From Actinomycetes bacterium (GTDB lineage Bacteria; Actinomycetota; Acidimicrobiia; Spongiisociales; UBA5794): DNA of 11,654 bases. This document shows, one piece after another, positions 1-7,127 of this stretch; the first letter of the stretch is position 1; every line of letters begins with the position of its first letter. The stretch lies in assembly GCA_023336855.1 (NCBI GenBank), contig JAMBLK010000288.1, positions 1 through 11,654 of the forward strand, in the 5' to 3' direction. The notes below the pieces were generated by a model that saw only the letters and a list, made by a program, of their open reading frames with translations, searched no databases and was not told the origin of the DNA. Made by a program: the position numbers and the translations under genes.

Positions 1-1109
1 TAGACACCGGAGCTTGGTCCCATTCCCAGATGGAGATGTGAGACGGAGGCGTTACCGGTTGACCCTACGTAGCCAATGACCTGTCCCTTTGAGACACGCT
101 GGCCGTTGACGAGGCCTGACGGGTATGCGTTCAGGTGGGCGTAGTAGTAGAAGTAGCCGTTGTCGGCATACACGTAGACCTGGCGACCGCCGGCGTAGTG
201 CCAGTTCATCCGGATCCTGCCTGAATCCATAGCAACGAGAGGAGTCCCAGTGGAGGCCATCATGTCGACGCCTTTGTGTGTTCGGCCTCCTGAGCGCGGC
301 GCTCCCCAGGTGTTGGTGAACCAGGTGTTGCCGGCAACGGGACAGACCACGCCGGGAGTGCTCGAGGCCGGTACGCCGGCTGCGGCGCTACTGCTTGCGG
401 CTGCGGACGTGTTGTTGGCAGCCGCCTGGCGGGCAGCTTCCTCCCGCTGACGACGGGCTTCTGCTTCGGCCTGGCGCTTCAACTCGGCCTGATACTTCGC
501 GTAGGCGTCCTTGTATTTGTCTTGAGCCTCGTCATAGATCGCATCCGCCTTGGCGCGCTCGTTGGCGAGTCTCTCGACGAGCACCTTCTGATTCTCCTGA
601 AGAATCTCAACCTCGGCTCGCTTCTCGGCGACTTCCGCCTTCAGCCGGTCGTTCTCCCGGTTGACGGCCGTAAGAAGGTCGAGCGACGCGAGGTCACGCT
701 CGGTGGCCTCTCCGATGAGGGTCTGACTCGTGAGGAGATCCTGGATCGAGCCCGCGGTGAACGCCGCCGTGACAAGGCCGGTCCCTGAATTCGTGTACGC
801 CTCAACGACGAGTTCCTGGGCACTCTCCCGGAGATCGGCGACCTGCTCGTCGAACTCGACGATCTTCCGATCGAGCACCGTGACCGTGTAGCCCAGCGCA
901 TGGACCTCGTCGTCGATCGCCTCGAGTTCGGACATCGCCTGACCGACGGCCTCGTTGGCCTCCAGGAGTTGGCGGTAGGCCCGATCCTGAGCGGCCTGGG
1001 CATCATCGACGGCACCCTGCGTCTGTGCACCGGCGGGAATCGGGGCGACCGCGAGCAGTCCGAGGAGGAGGACGAGAATGATCGGTGAGAATGATTTCGA
1101 TGAGGACAT
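1..1109 (-). CDS. Secreted M23 (LytM-type) peptidoglycan endopeptidase with coiled-coil stalk, 3' end cut by window
   Basis: Predicted extracellular zinc peptidase that cuts peptide cross-links in the cell wall. Reading from ATG at 1109 gives 369 complete codons before the edge. Residues 1-28 are a signal peptide (hydrophobic core about 10-22, AGA before the likely cut). Residues about 35-225 are charged, heptad-like coiled coil, as in EnvC/PcsB-type proteins. An Ala/Ser-rich linker of about 25 residues follows, then the M23 domain from about 258. The zinc and catalytic residues appear intact: HKGVD (H278, D282), YAH (H325) and HLH (H358, H360). This favours an active enzyme over a degenerate EnvC-like amidase activator. 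GGAG at 1116-1119 sits 6 nt before the ATG and supports this start. The stop codon and last residues lie outside the window. The family call is firm; the exact bond cut and any divisome partner are inference. Confidence 0.92.
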   Translation of the reverse strand, partial: MSSSKSFSPIILVLLLGLLAVAPIPAGAQTQGAVDDAQAAQDRAYRQLLEANEAVGQAMSELEAIDDEVHALGYTVTVLDRKIVEFDEQVADLRESAQELVVEAYTNSGTGLVTAAFTAGSIQDLLTSQTLIGEATERDLASLDLLTAVNRENDRLKAEVAEKRAEVEILQENQKVLVERLANERAKADAIYDEAQDKYKDAYAKYQAELKRQAEAEARRQREEAARQAAANNTSAAASSSAAAGVPASSTPGVVCPVAGNTWFTNTWGAPRSGGRTHKGVDMMASTGTPLVAMDSGRIRMNWHYAGGRQVYVYADNGYFYYYAHLNAYPSGLVNGQRVSKGQVIGYVGSTGNASVSHLHLGMGPSSGV

Positions 1110-1268
1110 GCAGTACTCCAGGCTAGACCTTGAAGGCGGGTATTCGCCAGACGAGACCCTGCAGGAGACCTCGATTTCGCGACGTTCAACCGACCCTCCG
1201 AACGGCTCGATCGGAGCGGAGGCGATGCGTGAGGAGTAGCCTTGTGATGATGCCGCATCGAGAGACCC

Positions 1269-1682
1269 ATGTCTGCAGATAGGGTGTCGTTCGCACCCCG
1301 ACGGACGACGGTTGGGCGAACGACGGCCGGTCTGATGGCGCTGTCCTATCCGATCGTGATGATCGTGATGGCGCTCGCAGTCGGGTTCAGAGAGCCCGGT
1401 GATCTGCAGGATCTTGCCTCGAGCTTCATAGCGGCTCTCATGCTTGTCATTGCGCTCCCGACGACATGGTTCCTCTCGTTCGATTTCATCGAAGTGTCGC
1501 GAACGACTGTCCTGATCTTCGGTGCTGTGACGAGCCTGCCCCTCTGGCACGTGTTCGGTACGGCGCTCGCCGTCCGCTCAGAGACATGGGGACGCTGGAT
1601 CCGCCGCTACGCCACGGTCGCTCTGATATGGACCCTTGTCAATCTGGCAGTACTAGCGGTCGTGTCAATGTTGACAAGCTGA
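1269..1682 (+). CDS. Small four-helix integral membrane protein, function unknown
   Basis: I do not recognise this 137-residue protein. It starts with about 20 polar, Arg-rich residues, then shows four hydrophobic segments at roughly 21-39, 49-71, 80-102 and 114-135, with a short basic stretch (about 108-113) before the last one. This predicts a polytopic inner-membrane protein with no soluble domain and no visible catalytic motif. Third-position bases favour G/C, as in the neighbours, which supports a real gene. The ATG at 1269 is the first in-frame start after an in-frame TGA at 1248; only a weak purine stretch (GAGAG) precedes it. It is divergent from the M23 peptidase, with a 159-bp gap that holds the regulatory DNA for both, and converges on the dGTPase gene. 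A link to cell-wall work is possible only from position. Confidence 0.66.
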   Translation: MSADRVSFAPRRTTVGRTTAGLMALSYPIVMIVMALAVGFREPGDLQDLASSFIAALMLVIALPTTWFLSFDFIEVSRTTVLIFGAVTSLPLWHVFGTALAVRSETWGRWIRRYATVALIWTLVNLAVLAVVSMLTS

Positions 1683-1693
1683 AGACAGCCCCC

Positions 1694-1711
1694 AGCTTCC
1701 AGCCACCAGCT
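1694..1711. repeat. Period-7 repeat, left arm of a convergent inverted pair
   Basis: On the minus strand this 18-bp stretch reads AGCTGGT-GGCTGGA-AGCT, that is, two and a half heptamers of the AGCTGG family. It begins 11 bp after the stop of the membrane-protein gene. It pairs imperfectly (16 of 18 positions by eye) with 1780-1797, with about 68 nt between the arms. The pair could form a long-loop stem between two convergent genes, but there is no T-run, so a standard intrinsic terminator is not supported. Confidence 0.6.
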
Positions 1712-1772
1712 CGACCGAACCACGAGGAAGCCAGATCGAAGACGACTCCGGCGGAATTGGGGTCCTGCTCGT

Positions 1773-1797
1773 AGCTGGCGGCTGGTAGCTGGAAGCT
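1773..1797. repeat. Period-7 repeat abutting and entering the dgt stop codon
   Basis: Plus strand reads AGCTGGC-GGCTGGT-AGCTGGA-AGCT: three heptamers plus four bases. The last bases overlap the minus-strand TAG stop of the dGTPase gene (1796-1798). The same heptamer family recurs inside dnaX at 8203-8233 and 8284-8314. It is the right arm of the inverted pair with 1694-1711. Nothing else was recognised in the convergent gap 1683-1795. Confidence 0.7.
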
Positions 1798-2794
1798 AGA
1801 AAAGGGATGGTCTGAACAGGTCGTCGTAGCGGCTGATCGCGTAGCGGTCGGTCATGCCTGCCACGAAGTCGATCACCTGCGTCAGTGTGTCGGCATCATC
1901 GTGGCGGTAGGTGTCCGGGATCTCTGACGGATGAGCGACGTAATAGTCAACGAGACCCCTGACGATCTCTCTGGCCCGTATCCGCTGCGGTTCGACGTCT
2001 GCCCTCAGGTAGACATGCTCGAACATGAAGCCCCGGAGTTTGAGCATGGCATTGAGCGTCCGATCGTCCATCGCGACTTCGTCACGCTCCATTGACGTCT
2101 CGATCACGGATGTGATCATCGTATCGATCCACTCACGCCCCGGTTCACCGAGAGTGTCGAGAACCGGTCCGGGAAAGTCGGTTGGCCGCAGCACGCCGGC
2201 GCGAATCGCATCGAGTCCGTCGTGGGCGAGGTATGCGATGCGATCGGCGAATCGAACGATCGCACCTTCGGAGGTCTGTGCCGGGACTTCGACCTTCCAC
2301 GGGTGAGCCATGATCCCATCCAAGACCTCGAATGTGAGGTTGAGGGGTTCGAGCACTTCGAAGATCCGGACCGACTGGGCGGAGTGGCGCCACTCGCCGT
2401 CGACGAACTCGCTCAGCGCATCCTCACCGGTGTGCCCGAACGGGGAATGACCCACATCGTGACCGAGACAGATCGCCTCTGTCAATGACTCGTTCAGACT
2501 GAGGGCCCGTGCGATGGCGCCGCCGACCTGCGTGACCTGGAGCGTATGGGTGAGTCGAGTGACGTAGTGGTCGCCCTCCGGGTTCATGAAGACCTGGGTT
2601 TTGTGCTTCAGCCGACGGAACGCTTTCGAGTGGAGAATGCGGTCCCGGTCGCGTTCGAAAGCGGTCCTCCACCGATCCGGTTCTTCGGACACACTTCTCC
2701 CGGCCGAGTCGACCGAGAGCGTCGCCGCCGGGGAGAGGATCTTCTCTTCGAGTGTCTCCGCCGCCCTGCGTGTGCGGAGCCGGAAGGCTGTCAT
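1796..2794 (-). CDS. dgt: dGTPase-like HD-domain deoxynucleotide triphosphohydrolase
   Basis: Predicted cytosolic metal-dependent enzyme that splits dNTPs (classically dGTP) into deoxynucleoside and triphosphate. The 332-residue protein carries the HD signature: H83 in RLTHTLQV, H112-D113 in GHDVGHSPFGHTGEDAL and D184 in RFADRIAYLAHD. The N-terminal stretch with FERDRDRILHSKAFRRLKHKTQVF is typical of the shorter dGTPase-like (type 2) proteins. The ATG at 2794 overlaps the TGA of the upstream permease by one base (TGATG), so translation is probably coupled. An upstream reading-frame extension past 2794 only shadows the permease and was discarded. In many actinobacteria dgt lies next to dnaG; here it is the last gene of a phosphonate-type transporter operon. 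The true substrate among dNTPs cannot be read from sequence. Confidence 0.93.
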   Translation of the reverse strand: MTAFRLRTRRAAETLEEKILSPAATLSVDSAGRSVSEEPDRWRTAFERDRDRILHSKAFRRLKHKTQVFMNPEGDHYVTRLTHTLQVTQVGGAIARALSLNESLTEAICLGHDVGHSPFGHTGEDALSEFVDGEWRHSAQSVRIFEVLEPLNLTFEVLDGIMAHPWKVEVPAQTSEGAIVRFADRIAYLAHDGLDAIRAGVLRPTDFPGPVLDTLGEPGREWIDTMITSVIETSMERDEVAMDDRTLNAMLKLRGFMFEHVYLRADVEPQRIRAREIVRGLVDYYVAHPSEIPDTYRHDDADTLTQVIDFVAGMTDRYAISRYDDLFRPSLF

Positions 2795-3699
2795 CAGGTC
2801 TTGAGTTCGGTGCTGGGGGGTCGTCCGGCACCCGTGATAGCGATCATGCCCTTCGACAGCAGACTGGTCGATGGCTGTCCGGTGATGATCCTCCGCCGTA
2901 TGGATGACGACACTGCGTCGACGACAAGGACGACGCCGATCGTTGCGAGCAACGCTGCACCGGCCTTTGGCCAGTCTGCACGGAACGAGAGCCGGGCGAC
3001 GATCTCGGCACCGATGCCTCCTGCGCCGACGAGGCCGAGCACGGCGGAAGCACGGATGTTGATCTCGAACCGGTATAGCCAGTACGCAACGATGTTCGGC
3101 ATGGCCTGTGGGACGATGCCGTACCGCATCTGCAGTGGCAGAGTCCCTCCCGCTGAGCCGATCGCCTCGACCGGTCCACCGTCGACGCCCTCGATCACCT
3201 CGGAGGACAGCTTGCCGAGTGTGCCGATGGAGTGAAGGCCGATCGCCAGTGCCCCGGTGAACGGTCCTAGACCGAACGGCACGATCAGGATGATGGCGAG
3301 AATCAGTTCCGGGAATGCCCGGATTGCGCTCAGGAACGCTCTTGTCGGGATCGTCATCCAGCGCGGGGCCACGTTGGTCGCCGCCATGAAGCTGAGCGGG
3401 AACGAGAAGACGGCGCCCATCATCGTCCCGATCCACGCGATGTAGATCGACTCCAGGAGCTTCGAGACGATCCGACCGCTGTCGTCGAAATCGGGAGGGA
3501 ACATGCCGGTGAGGAGGACCCAGATCTCGGCGGGTGCCCTGTACATGCGTTCCGGCGAGATCTCGAGGCCGATGACCGCCCAGATGAAGGGCACGACGAC
3601 CAGGATGGTGACGACCCAGCGGACGATTCGCGGGCCGATGGGCTCCTCGGGCCGGAACTGCTCCATCTTCTGATCGGGGTTGAGGTCAGGTACGGTCAT
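2794..3699 (-). CDS. phnE: Phosphonate/phosphite-type ABC transporter permease, second subunit
   Basis: Inner-membrane permease of a PhnCDE-type importer. It has 301 residues, close to the usual size for a PhnE-like protein. A polar N-terminus is followed by a helix at about 28-45, several helices between about 85 and 160, and the conserved cytoplasmic EAA loop around residues 176-200 that docks onto the ATPase. The loop continues into IVAYWLYRFEINIRAS and GLVGAGGIG (about 203-230), hallmarks of the family. The ATG at 3699 overlaps the previous TGA by four bases (ATGA). A longer frame beginning at 3789 would place 30 residues inside the preceding gene and was rejected. It probably forms a heterodimeric channel with the other permease (3696-5054). 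The next gene, dgt, starts within its stop codon. Confidence 0.93.
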   Translation of the reverse strand: MTVPDLNPDQKMEQFRPEEPIGPRIVRWVVTILVVVPFIWAVIGLEISPERMYRAPAEIWVLLTGMFPPDFDDSGRIVSKLLESIYIAWIGTMMGAVFSFPLSFMAATNVAPRWMTIPTRAFLSAIRAFPELILAIILIVPFGLGPFTGALAIGLHSIGTLGKLSSEVIEGVDGGPVEAIGSAGGTLPLQMRYGIVPQAMPNIVAYWLYRFEINIRASAVLGLVGAGGIGAEIVARLSFRADWPKAGAALLATIGVVLVVDAVSSSIRRRIITGQPSTSLLSKGMIAITGAGRPPSTELKT

Positions 3700-5054
3700 A
3701 CCAGTTTCCTCCTCGCCCAGATCGAGAGCCATTCGATCAGCAGTACGGAGACGAAGATCACGATGACGATCGCCATGACCTGATCCCACTGGAAGAAGTT
3801 GCGACGCTCGTTGAGGAGGCGGCCGATGCCGCCGGCGCCGACGAAGCCGATCACAACGGATGCCCGGATGTTCAACTCGAAGATGTAGAGGGAGTAAGCC
3901 ACGTAGTTCGGTTTCACCTGGGGGAACGCGGCGTACTCGATGACCTGCGTGTGCGTGGCACCTGAGGCGCGAGCAGCTTCGAGCGGTCCGATGCTGATCG
4001 AGTCGACCGTCTCAGACAGCAGCTTGGCCATGATGGAGAGCGAGAACATGATCATGGCCAATGCCCCGGCGAAAGGATTGCCGAAACCGACGGCGGTGGC
4101 GAAGAAGATGCCCCAGACCAGGTCGGGGATGGTACGAACGACGTTGAGGAATCCCTTCGCGATCCGGTAGGCAACGTTCGACGGTGAGGTCATGCGGGAG
4201 GCGTAGAACGCGAGCGGAAGAGCGAGAAGGTTCCCGGTGACGGCACCGACGATCGCGATCTGGAACGTCTCGATGAAGGGCTGAATGATGTTGAACGTGT
4301 CCGGTTGGCCGAGGCTCTTCGGCCACTTCCAGACCGGCGGCCAAAAGTCGTCGGCGATCTCACCGATCCGGGTCATCTGTGTTGCGATCGCCGCTGTGGA
4401 GAACTGGATCTCGTTGTAGGCCATCACCGTGAGGACGAGAACGACGCCTCCTGCGAACAAAGAGGGGAGTCGTGTAGCGAGCGACAGGTTCGCTCCGAGG
4501 CCCACGGCTGCAGCGGACAGGCCGGTGACGACGAAGAGTCCGACGGTGAGCGCCTGGATCTCACCGTTGCCGATCTGTCGAGCATTCAGTGGAGCGAGAA
4601 CACCCATCGAGGTCGCGGTGAAGAGAGCGAGCGTGGCGCCCCCACCCCATGCGAGTGCCTGGTAGCCGATGATCGTCGGCCGGTAGCCCGGGCGATTGCG
4701 ATAGACCACGAAACCGGTGGCCGCTCCGTAGATGAGCCACCCGATCGCGGCCACGAGTGAGAGCTTGAAATCGATCGGACCGGTGCGCGCGGCGAGTACC
4801 CAGTCGAAGAAGGAGAGTCCGAGGATCCCGCCGACGACCAGAACGACGGCGTCGATCCAGTGTTTCGTGACGTCGATCCAGAAGAGTACGCCGAAGGTAG
4901 CGAGTCCGACCAGGGCGCCCCAGAGAGGCCCCACCGGTCCAGCCCAGCTGACGACACCCGTCGCGATGATCCCGACGGCGAGAGGGAGCAGGTAGTGGAC
5001 GGCGCGCGGTGGTTCGACGGGCCGTACCTGGGTCTCTGGATCGAAGAGGGTCAC
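3696..5054 (-). CDS. phnE: Phosphonate/phosphite-type ABC permease with extra N-terminal membrane domain
   Basis: First permease of the operon, 452 residues, well above the 250-300 usual for PhnE. The C-terminal part, from about 195 to 452, is a normal PhnE: EAA loop at 359-380 (LEAARASGATHTQVIEYAAF), then YVAYSLYIFELNIRAS and GFVGAGGIG up to about 411. The first 190 residues add about six hydrophobic segments (roughly 19-38, 42-60, 67-84, 97-118, 128-152, 167-187) with no motif I recognise. The start is GTG at 5054, overlapping the phnC stop as GTGA, which makes translational coupling likely and supports the long N-terminus as part of the protein rather than a mis-called start. The added domain might stabilise the heterodimer or contact another membrane protein; that is speculation. 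Confidence 0.9.
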   Translation of the reverse strand: MTLFDPETQVRPVEPPRAVHYLLPLAVGIIATGVVSWAGPVGPLWGALVGLATFGVLFWIDVTKHWIDAVVLVVGGILGLSFFDWVLAARTGPIDFKLSLVAAIGWLIYGAATGFVVYRNRPGYRPTIIGYQALAWGGGATLALFTATSMGVLAPLNARQIGNGEIQALTVGLFVVTGLSAAAVGLGANLSLATRLPSLFAGGVVLVLTVMAYNEIQFSTAAIATQMTRIGEIADDFWPPVWKWPKSLGQPDTFNIIQPFIETFQIAIVGAVTGNLLALPLAFYASRMTSPSNVAYRIAKGFLNVVRTIPDLVWGIFFATAVGFGNPFAGALAMIMFSLSIMAKLLSETVDSISIGPLEAARASGATHTQVIEYAAFPQVKPNYVAYSLYIFELNIRASVVIGFVGAGGIGRLLNERRNFFQWDQVMAIVIVIFVSVLLIEWLSIWARRKLV

Positions 5055-5821
5055 TTTTCGTTGAGTAGATCGTCGGGTGTGATGGCACGCCCGTAGATGC
5101 CGCGGAAGACTTCGTCGTTGACATCGGCGATGTCGCCGTCGAAGACAACGACTCCGTCATTGAGGCCGATGAGACGCCGGCCGTACTGACGGGCAAGATC
5201 CAGGAAGTGGAGATTGATGAGCGTGGTGATGCCCAGTTCTTGGTTGATGCGTTGGAGGTCACGCATCACCATGTGTGACGTGACCGGGTCGAGTGAGGCG
5301 ACCGGTTCGTCGGCGAGGATGATCTTGGGCTCTTGAGCGAGGGCGCGGGCGATCCCGACGCGCTGCTGCTGTCCTCCGGAGAGGTCGGATGCGCGAATGT
5401 AGGCCTTCTCAACGATGTCGACGCGTTCGAGGGATTGGAGTGCGATCTCCTTGTCCTCGGCGGGCCAAAGGCCGAGGAGGCTGCGCCAGCGGGGGACCTT
5501 CGAGAGCCGACCCATCAGTGCATTGTTGACGACGCGAGATCGGTTCACGAGGTTGAAGGTCTGAAAGATCATGCCGACGTCGGATCGGATCGCTCTCAGT
5601 TCGGATTGGGATGCACCGACGACTTCCCGGCCGTCGACGAGTACGGATCCGGAGACCGGAACAAGACCGTTGATGGCCCGGAGCATGGTCGACTTCCCTG
5701 CTCCGGAGAGACCGACGACGACGACGAACTCGCCCTCATCAATGGTCAATGTCACGTCCCTGAGAGCGACGAGCCCTCCCGGGTACGTGACGGACGTGTT
5801 GGTGAATTCGATGAAACCCAT
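5051..5821 (-). CDS. phnC: Phosphonate/phosphite-type ABC transporter ATPase
   Basis: Cytoplasmic ATP-binding subunit that powers import through the two downstream permeases. The 256-residue protein shows the full set of ABC motifs: Walker A GLSGAGKST (37-45), Q-loop Q87 in MIFQTFNLV, signature LSGGQQQR (147-154), Walker B IILADE (167-172) followed by PVASLDP, and the switch histidine H205 in LINLHFLDLA. The FQTFNLVNR and HFLDLARQYGRRLIGL stretches match the PhnC branch. It starts with ATG at 5821, without a clear Shine-Dalgarno sequence, 54 bp after phnD; a strong hairpin lies in that gap. Its stop overlaps the GTG start of the permease by four bases. Substrate choice is set by the binding protein, so phosphonate versus phosphite versus a related ligand remains open. 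Confidence 0.95.
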   Translation of the reverse strand: MGFIEFTNTSVTYPGGLVALRDVTLTIDEGEFVVVVGLSGAGKSTMLRAINGLVPVSGSVLVDGREVVGASQSELRAIRSDVGMIFQTFNLVNRSRVVNNALMGRLSKVPRWRSLLGLWPAEDKEIALQSLERVDIVEKAYIRASDLSGGQQQRVGIARALAQEPKIILADEPVASLDPVTSHMVMRDLQRINQELGITTLINLHFLDLARQYGRRLIGLNDGVVVFDGDIADVNDEVFRGIYGRAITPDDLLNEK

Positions 5822-5837
5822 GAGTCGGTGGAATGGC

Positions 5838-5865
5838 CGGGGGCCGGTCGAACGACCGGCCCCCG
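5838..5865. promoter_or_regulatory. Strong intercistronic hairpin between phnD and phnC
   Basis: A perfect 13-bp GC-rich inverted repeat: the left arm 5838-5850 (CGGGGGCCGGTCG) pairs with 5853-5865 around a two-base centre (in practice the inner base pairs would open to make the loop). It lies 10 bp after the phnD stop and 16 bp before the phnC start. No T-run follows in the direction of transcription, so it is not a classical intrinsic terminator. Structures at this place in importer operons often protect the upstream mRNA from exonucleases or attenuate read-through, giving more binding protein than ATPase or permease. That role is inferred. Confidence 0.75.
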
Positions 5866-5875
5866 TTCGCCGTTC

Positions 5876-7039
5876 CTATTCGTCTGCTACGCCGAGCTTG
5901 ACGGCCGCTTCGCGAACGACGTCGAAGTCTTCGTCGCGTGCGAGCCGGATGTCGGTCCAACCGTAGATCTCGTCGAAGATGGCTTCGCCCTCTTCGGTGC
6001 CGAGATACGTCTTCGTGGCATCGAAGATCGCGAGCTGGAGGCTCTCAGGCAGCCCACCGCGTACCGCAACGACGTCATTGGGGATGTCGTCGGTGATGTT
6101 GAACACGATGACCTTCTGGCCAACGTCCGTCTTCTCCTTGCGGAGCGTGCGACGGGCATCGTCGAAGCTGAGGCCGATGTCGAAGTCGCCGTTGTAGACG
6201 GCGGCGACGGTGGCGTCATGCGACGTCAGGTACGAGTACTCGAGGTCTTCCTCGATGTCGATACCGAGGTTGAAGAGCTGGAGTTGCGGGAACACTCCGC
6301 CCGAGGTCGACGTCGCGCTCGTGAAGGCAATCGACTTGCCCTTCACTGCTTCGAGTGACGCGGTGCAGACGAGGCCCTGGGCGACGGCCTGGCCGTCTTC
6401 GAGAACCTCAGGTCCGAGTACGCCATCGTTGTATGCCCAACCAACCTGGAGGGCCGGTACTTCGGTCGGATCCATGATCGTCGGTACACCATCGACCCAT
6501 TCGTACGCGCCGATGACCGGCTCGTCTTCACAGATCGACGGATCGTTCGTGAACCACTGGCCGTGGTAGAGGTCGGATCCGAATCGGATCGACTGGATCA
6601 GCACGCCGATTTCGGGATACTGCTCCTGGGCCTGGACGTAGCCGAACGGGCCGAACGCACCAAGGTCGGCGTTGCCGGCGCCCATGGCGACGACGAGGCC
6701 GTTGTAGTCGGCGGTGATGATGCCAGTGAATGTGATGCCGAGTTCTTCGGTGAGATAGTCCATGTAGGGCTGCACCGTGTCGGCGAGTTTCTCCTGCTTC
6801 TCAGACGGAATGAATCCGAAGAGAATTTCTTCGGGCCAATCGGCCGTCGGGTCGACTGCGGTCGTGGTCGTTTCCTCGGCGGCCGCAGTAGTCGTTGTCT
6901 CGTCCGTCGCTGCGGCTGCAGTAGTCGTTGTTTCCTCCGCCGCGGCTGCGGTGGTGGTCTCCTCATCGCCCGTGCTCGCGCAGGCTGCAATCAGCATCGC
7001 GAAGGCGAGGAGCAGGACAATCAGAGGTGATTTCCTCAT
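5876..7039 (-). CDS. phnD: Phosphonate/phosphite-type ABC transporter substrate-binding lipoprotein
   Basis: Membrane-anchored solute-binding protein that delivers the ligand to the permeases. The 387-residue precursor has a lipoprotein signal ending in LIAAC, with C20 as the lipidated cysteine. Residues 22-66 form a low-complexity tether with repeated ETTTTAAA-like units, also repetitive at DNA level. The PhnD-like fold follows, with GAFGPFGYVQAQ (127-138), YHG (158-160) and the anion-binding loop SATSTSGG (241-248), where serines and threonines of this family contact the phosphonate or phosphite group. Residues about 167-228 appear to be an insertion bounded by C170 and C225, possibly a disulphide. 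GGGAG at 7045-7049 lies 5 nt before the ATG, a strong ribosome-binding site. Without C-P lyase or ptxD nearby, the ligand cannot be fixed. Confidence 0.93.
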   Translation of the reverse strand: MRKSPLIVLLLAFAMLIAACASTGDEETTTAAAAEETTTTAAAATDETTTTAAAEETTTTAVDPTADWPEEILFGFIPSEKQEKLADTVQPYMDYLTEELGITFTGIITADYNGLVVAMGAGNADLGAFGPFGYVQAQEQYPEIGVLIQSIRFGSDLYHGQWFTNDPSICEDEPVIGAYEWVDGVPTIMDPTEVPALQVGWAYNDGVLGPEVLEDGQAVAQGLVCTASLEAVKGKSIAFTSATSTSGGVFPQLQLFNLGIDIEEDLEYSYLTSHDATVAAVYNGDFDIGLSFDDARRTLRKEKTDVGQKVIVFNITDDIPNDVVAVRGGLPESLQLAIFDATKTYLGTEEGEAIFDEIYGWTDIRLARDEDFDVVREAAVKLGVADE

Positions 7040-7059
7040 TTGTTCTCCCGTAGTTGTCT

Positions 7060-7075
7060 GGACGCGGATGCGTCC
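7060..7075. promoter_or_regulatory. Perfect short inverted repeat in the phnD leader
   Basis: GGACGC (7060-7065) and GCGTCC (7070-7075) form a perfect 6-bp stem with a 4-nt loop, 10 bp upstream of the phnD ribosome-binding site. A second small palindrome, AGCGACGCT at 7082-7090, lies just beyond it. Both are within the 88-bp gap between the nucleotidase and phnD. They could be operator half-sites or a leader hairpin. Short GC-rich palindromes arise easily by chance in this genome, so confidence is low. Confidence 0.35.
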
Positions 7076-7091
7076 CTATCCAGCGACGCTC

Positions 7092-7097
7092 AGGATA
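7092..7097 (-). promoter_or_regulatory. Candidate -10 element for the phnD operon
   Basis: Minus-strand TATCCT fits the TANNNT actinobacterial -10 pattern and would place the transcription start near 7085, giving a leader of about 45 nt that includes the ribosome-binding site at 7045-7049. The palindrome at 7082-7090 would straddle the start point, a typical repressor position. No convincing -35 element was found. A tentative call. Confidence 0.3.
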
Positions 7098-7127
7098 CTC
7101 GTGTGTGGAGAACGATGCCGAACCGGA

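Noticed and set aside
641..1270. Minus-strand 209-residue Arg/Ser-rich reading frame
   Set aside because: Out-of-frame shadow of the M23 peptidase, with poor composition and no domain.
2794..3436. Long in-frame extension of dgt to 3436 (546 residues)
   Set aside because: The added N-terminus is Arg/Asp-rich shadow sequence antisense in frame to the permease; the dGTPase-like N-terminus starts at 2794, where ATG overlaps the permease stop.
5838..5865. Intrinsic terminator after phnD
   Set aside because: Strong stem but no T-run on the transcribed side, and the downstream genes of the same importer need read-through.
5333..6358. Plus-strand 341-residue open frame opposite phnC/phnD
   Set aside because: Antisense to two well-supported genes; acidic low-complexity composition and no motifs, a usual by-product of GC-rich codons.
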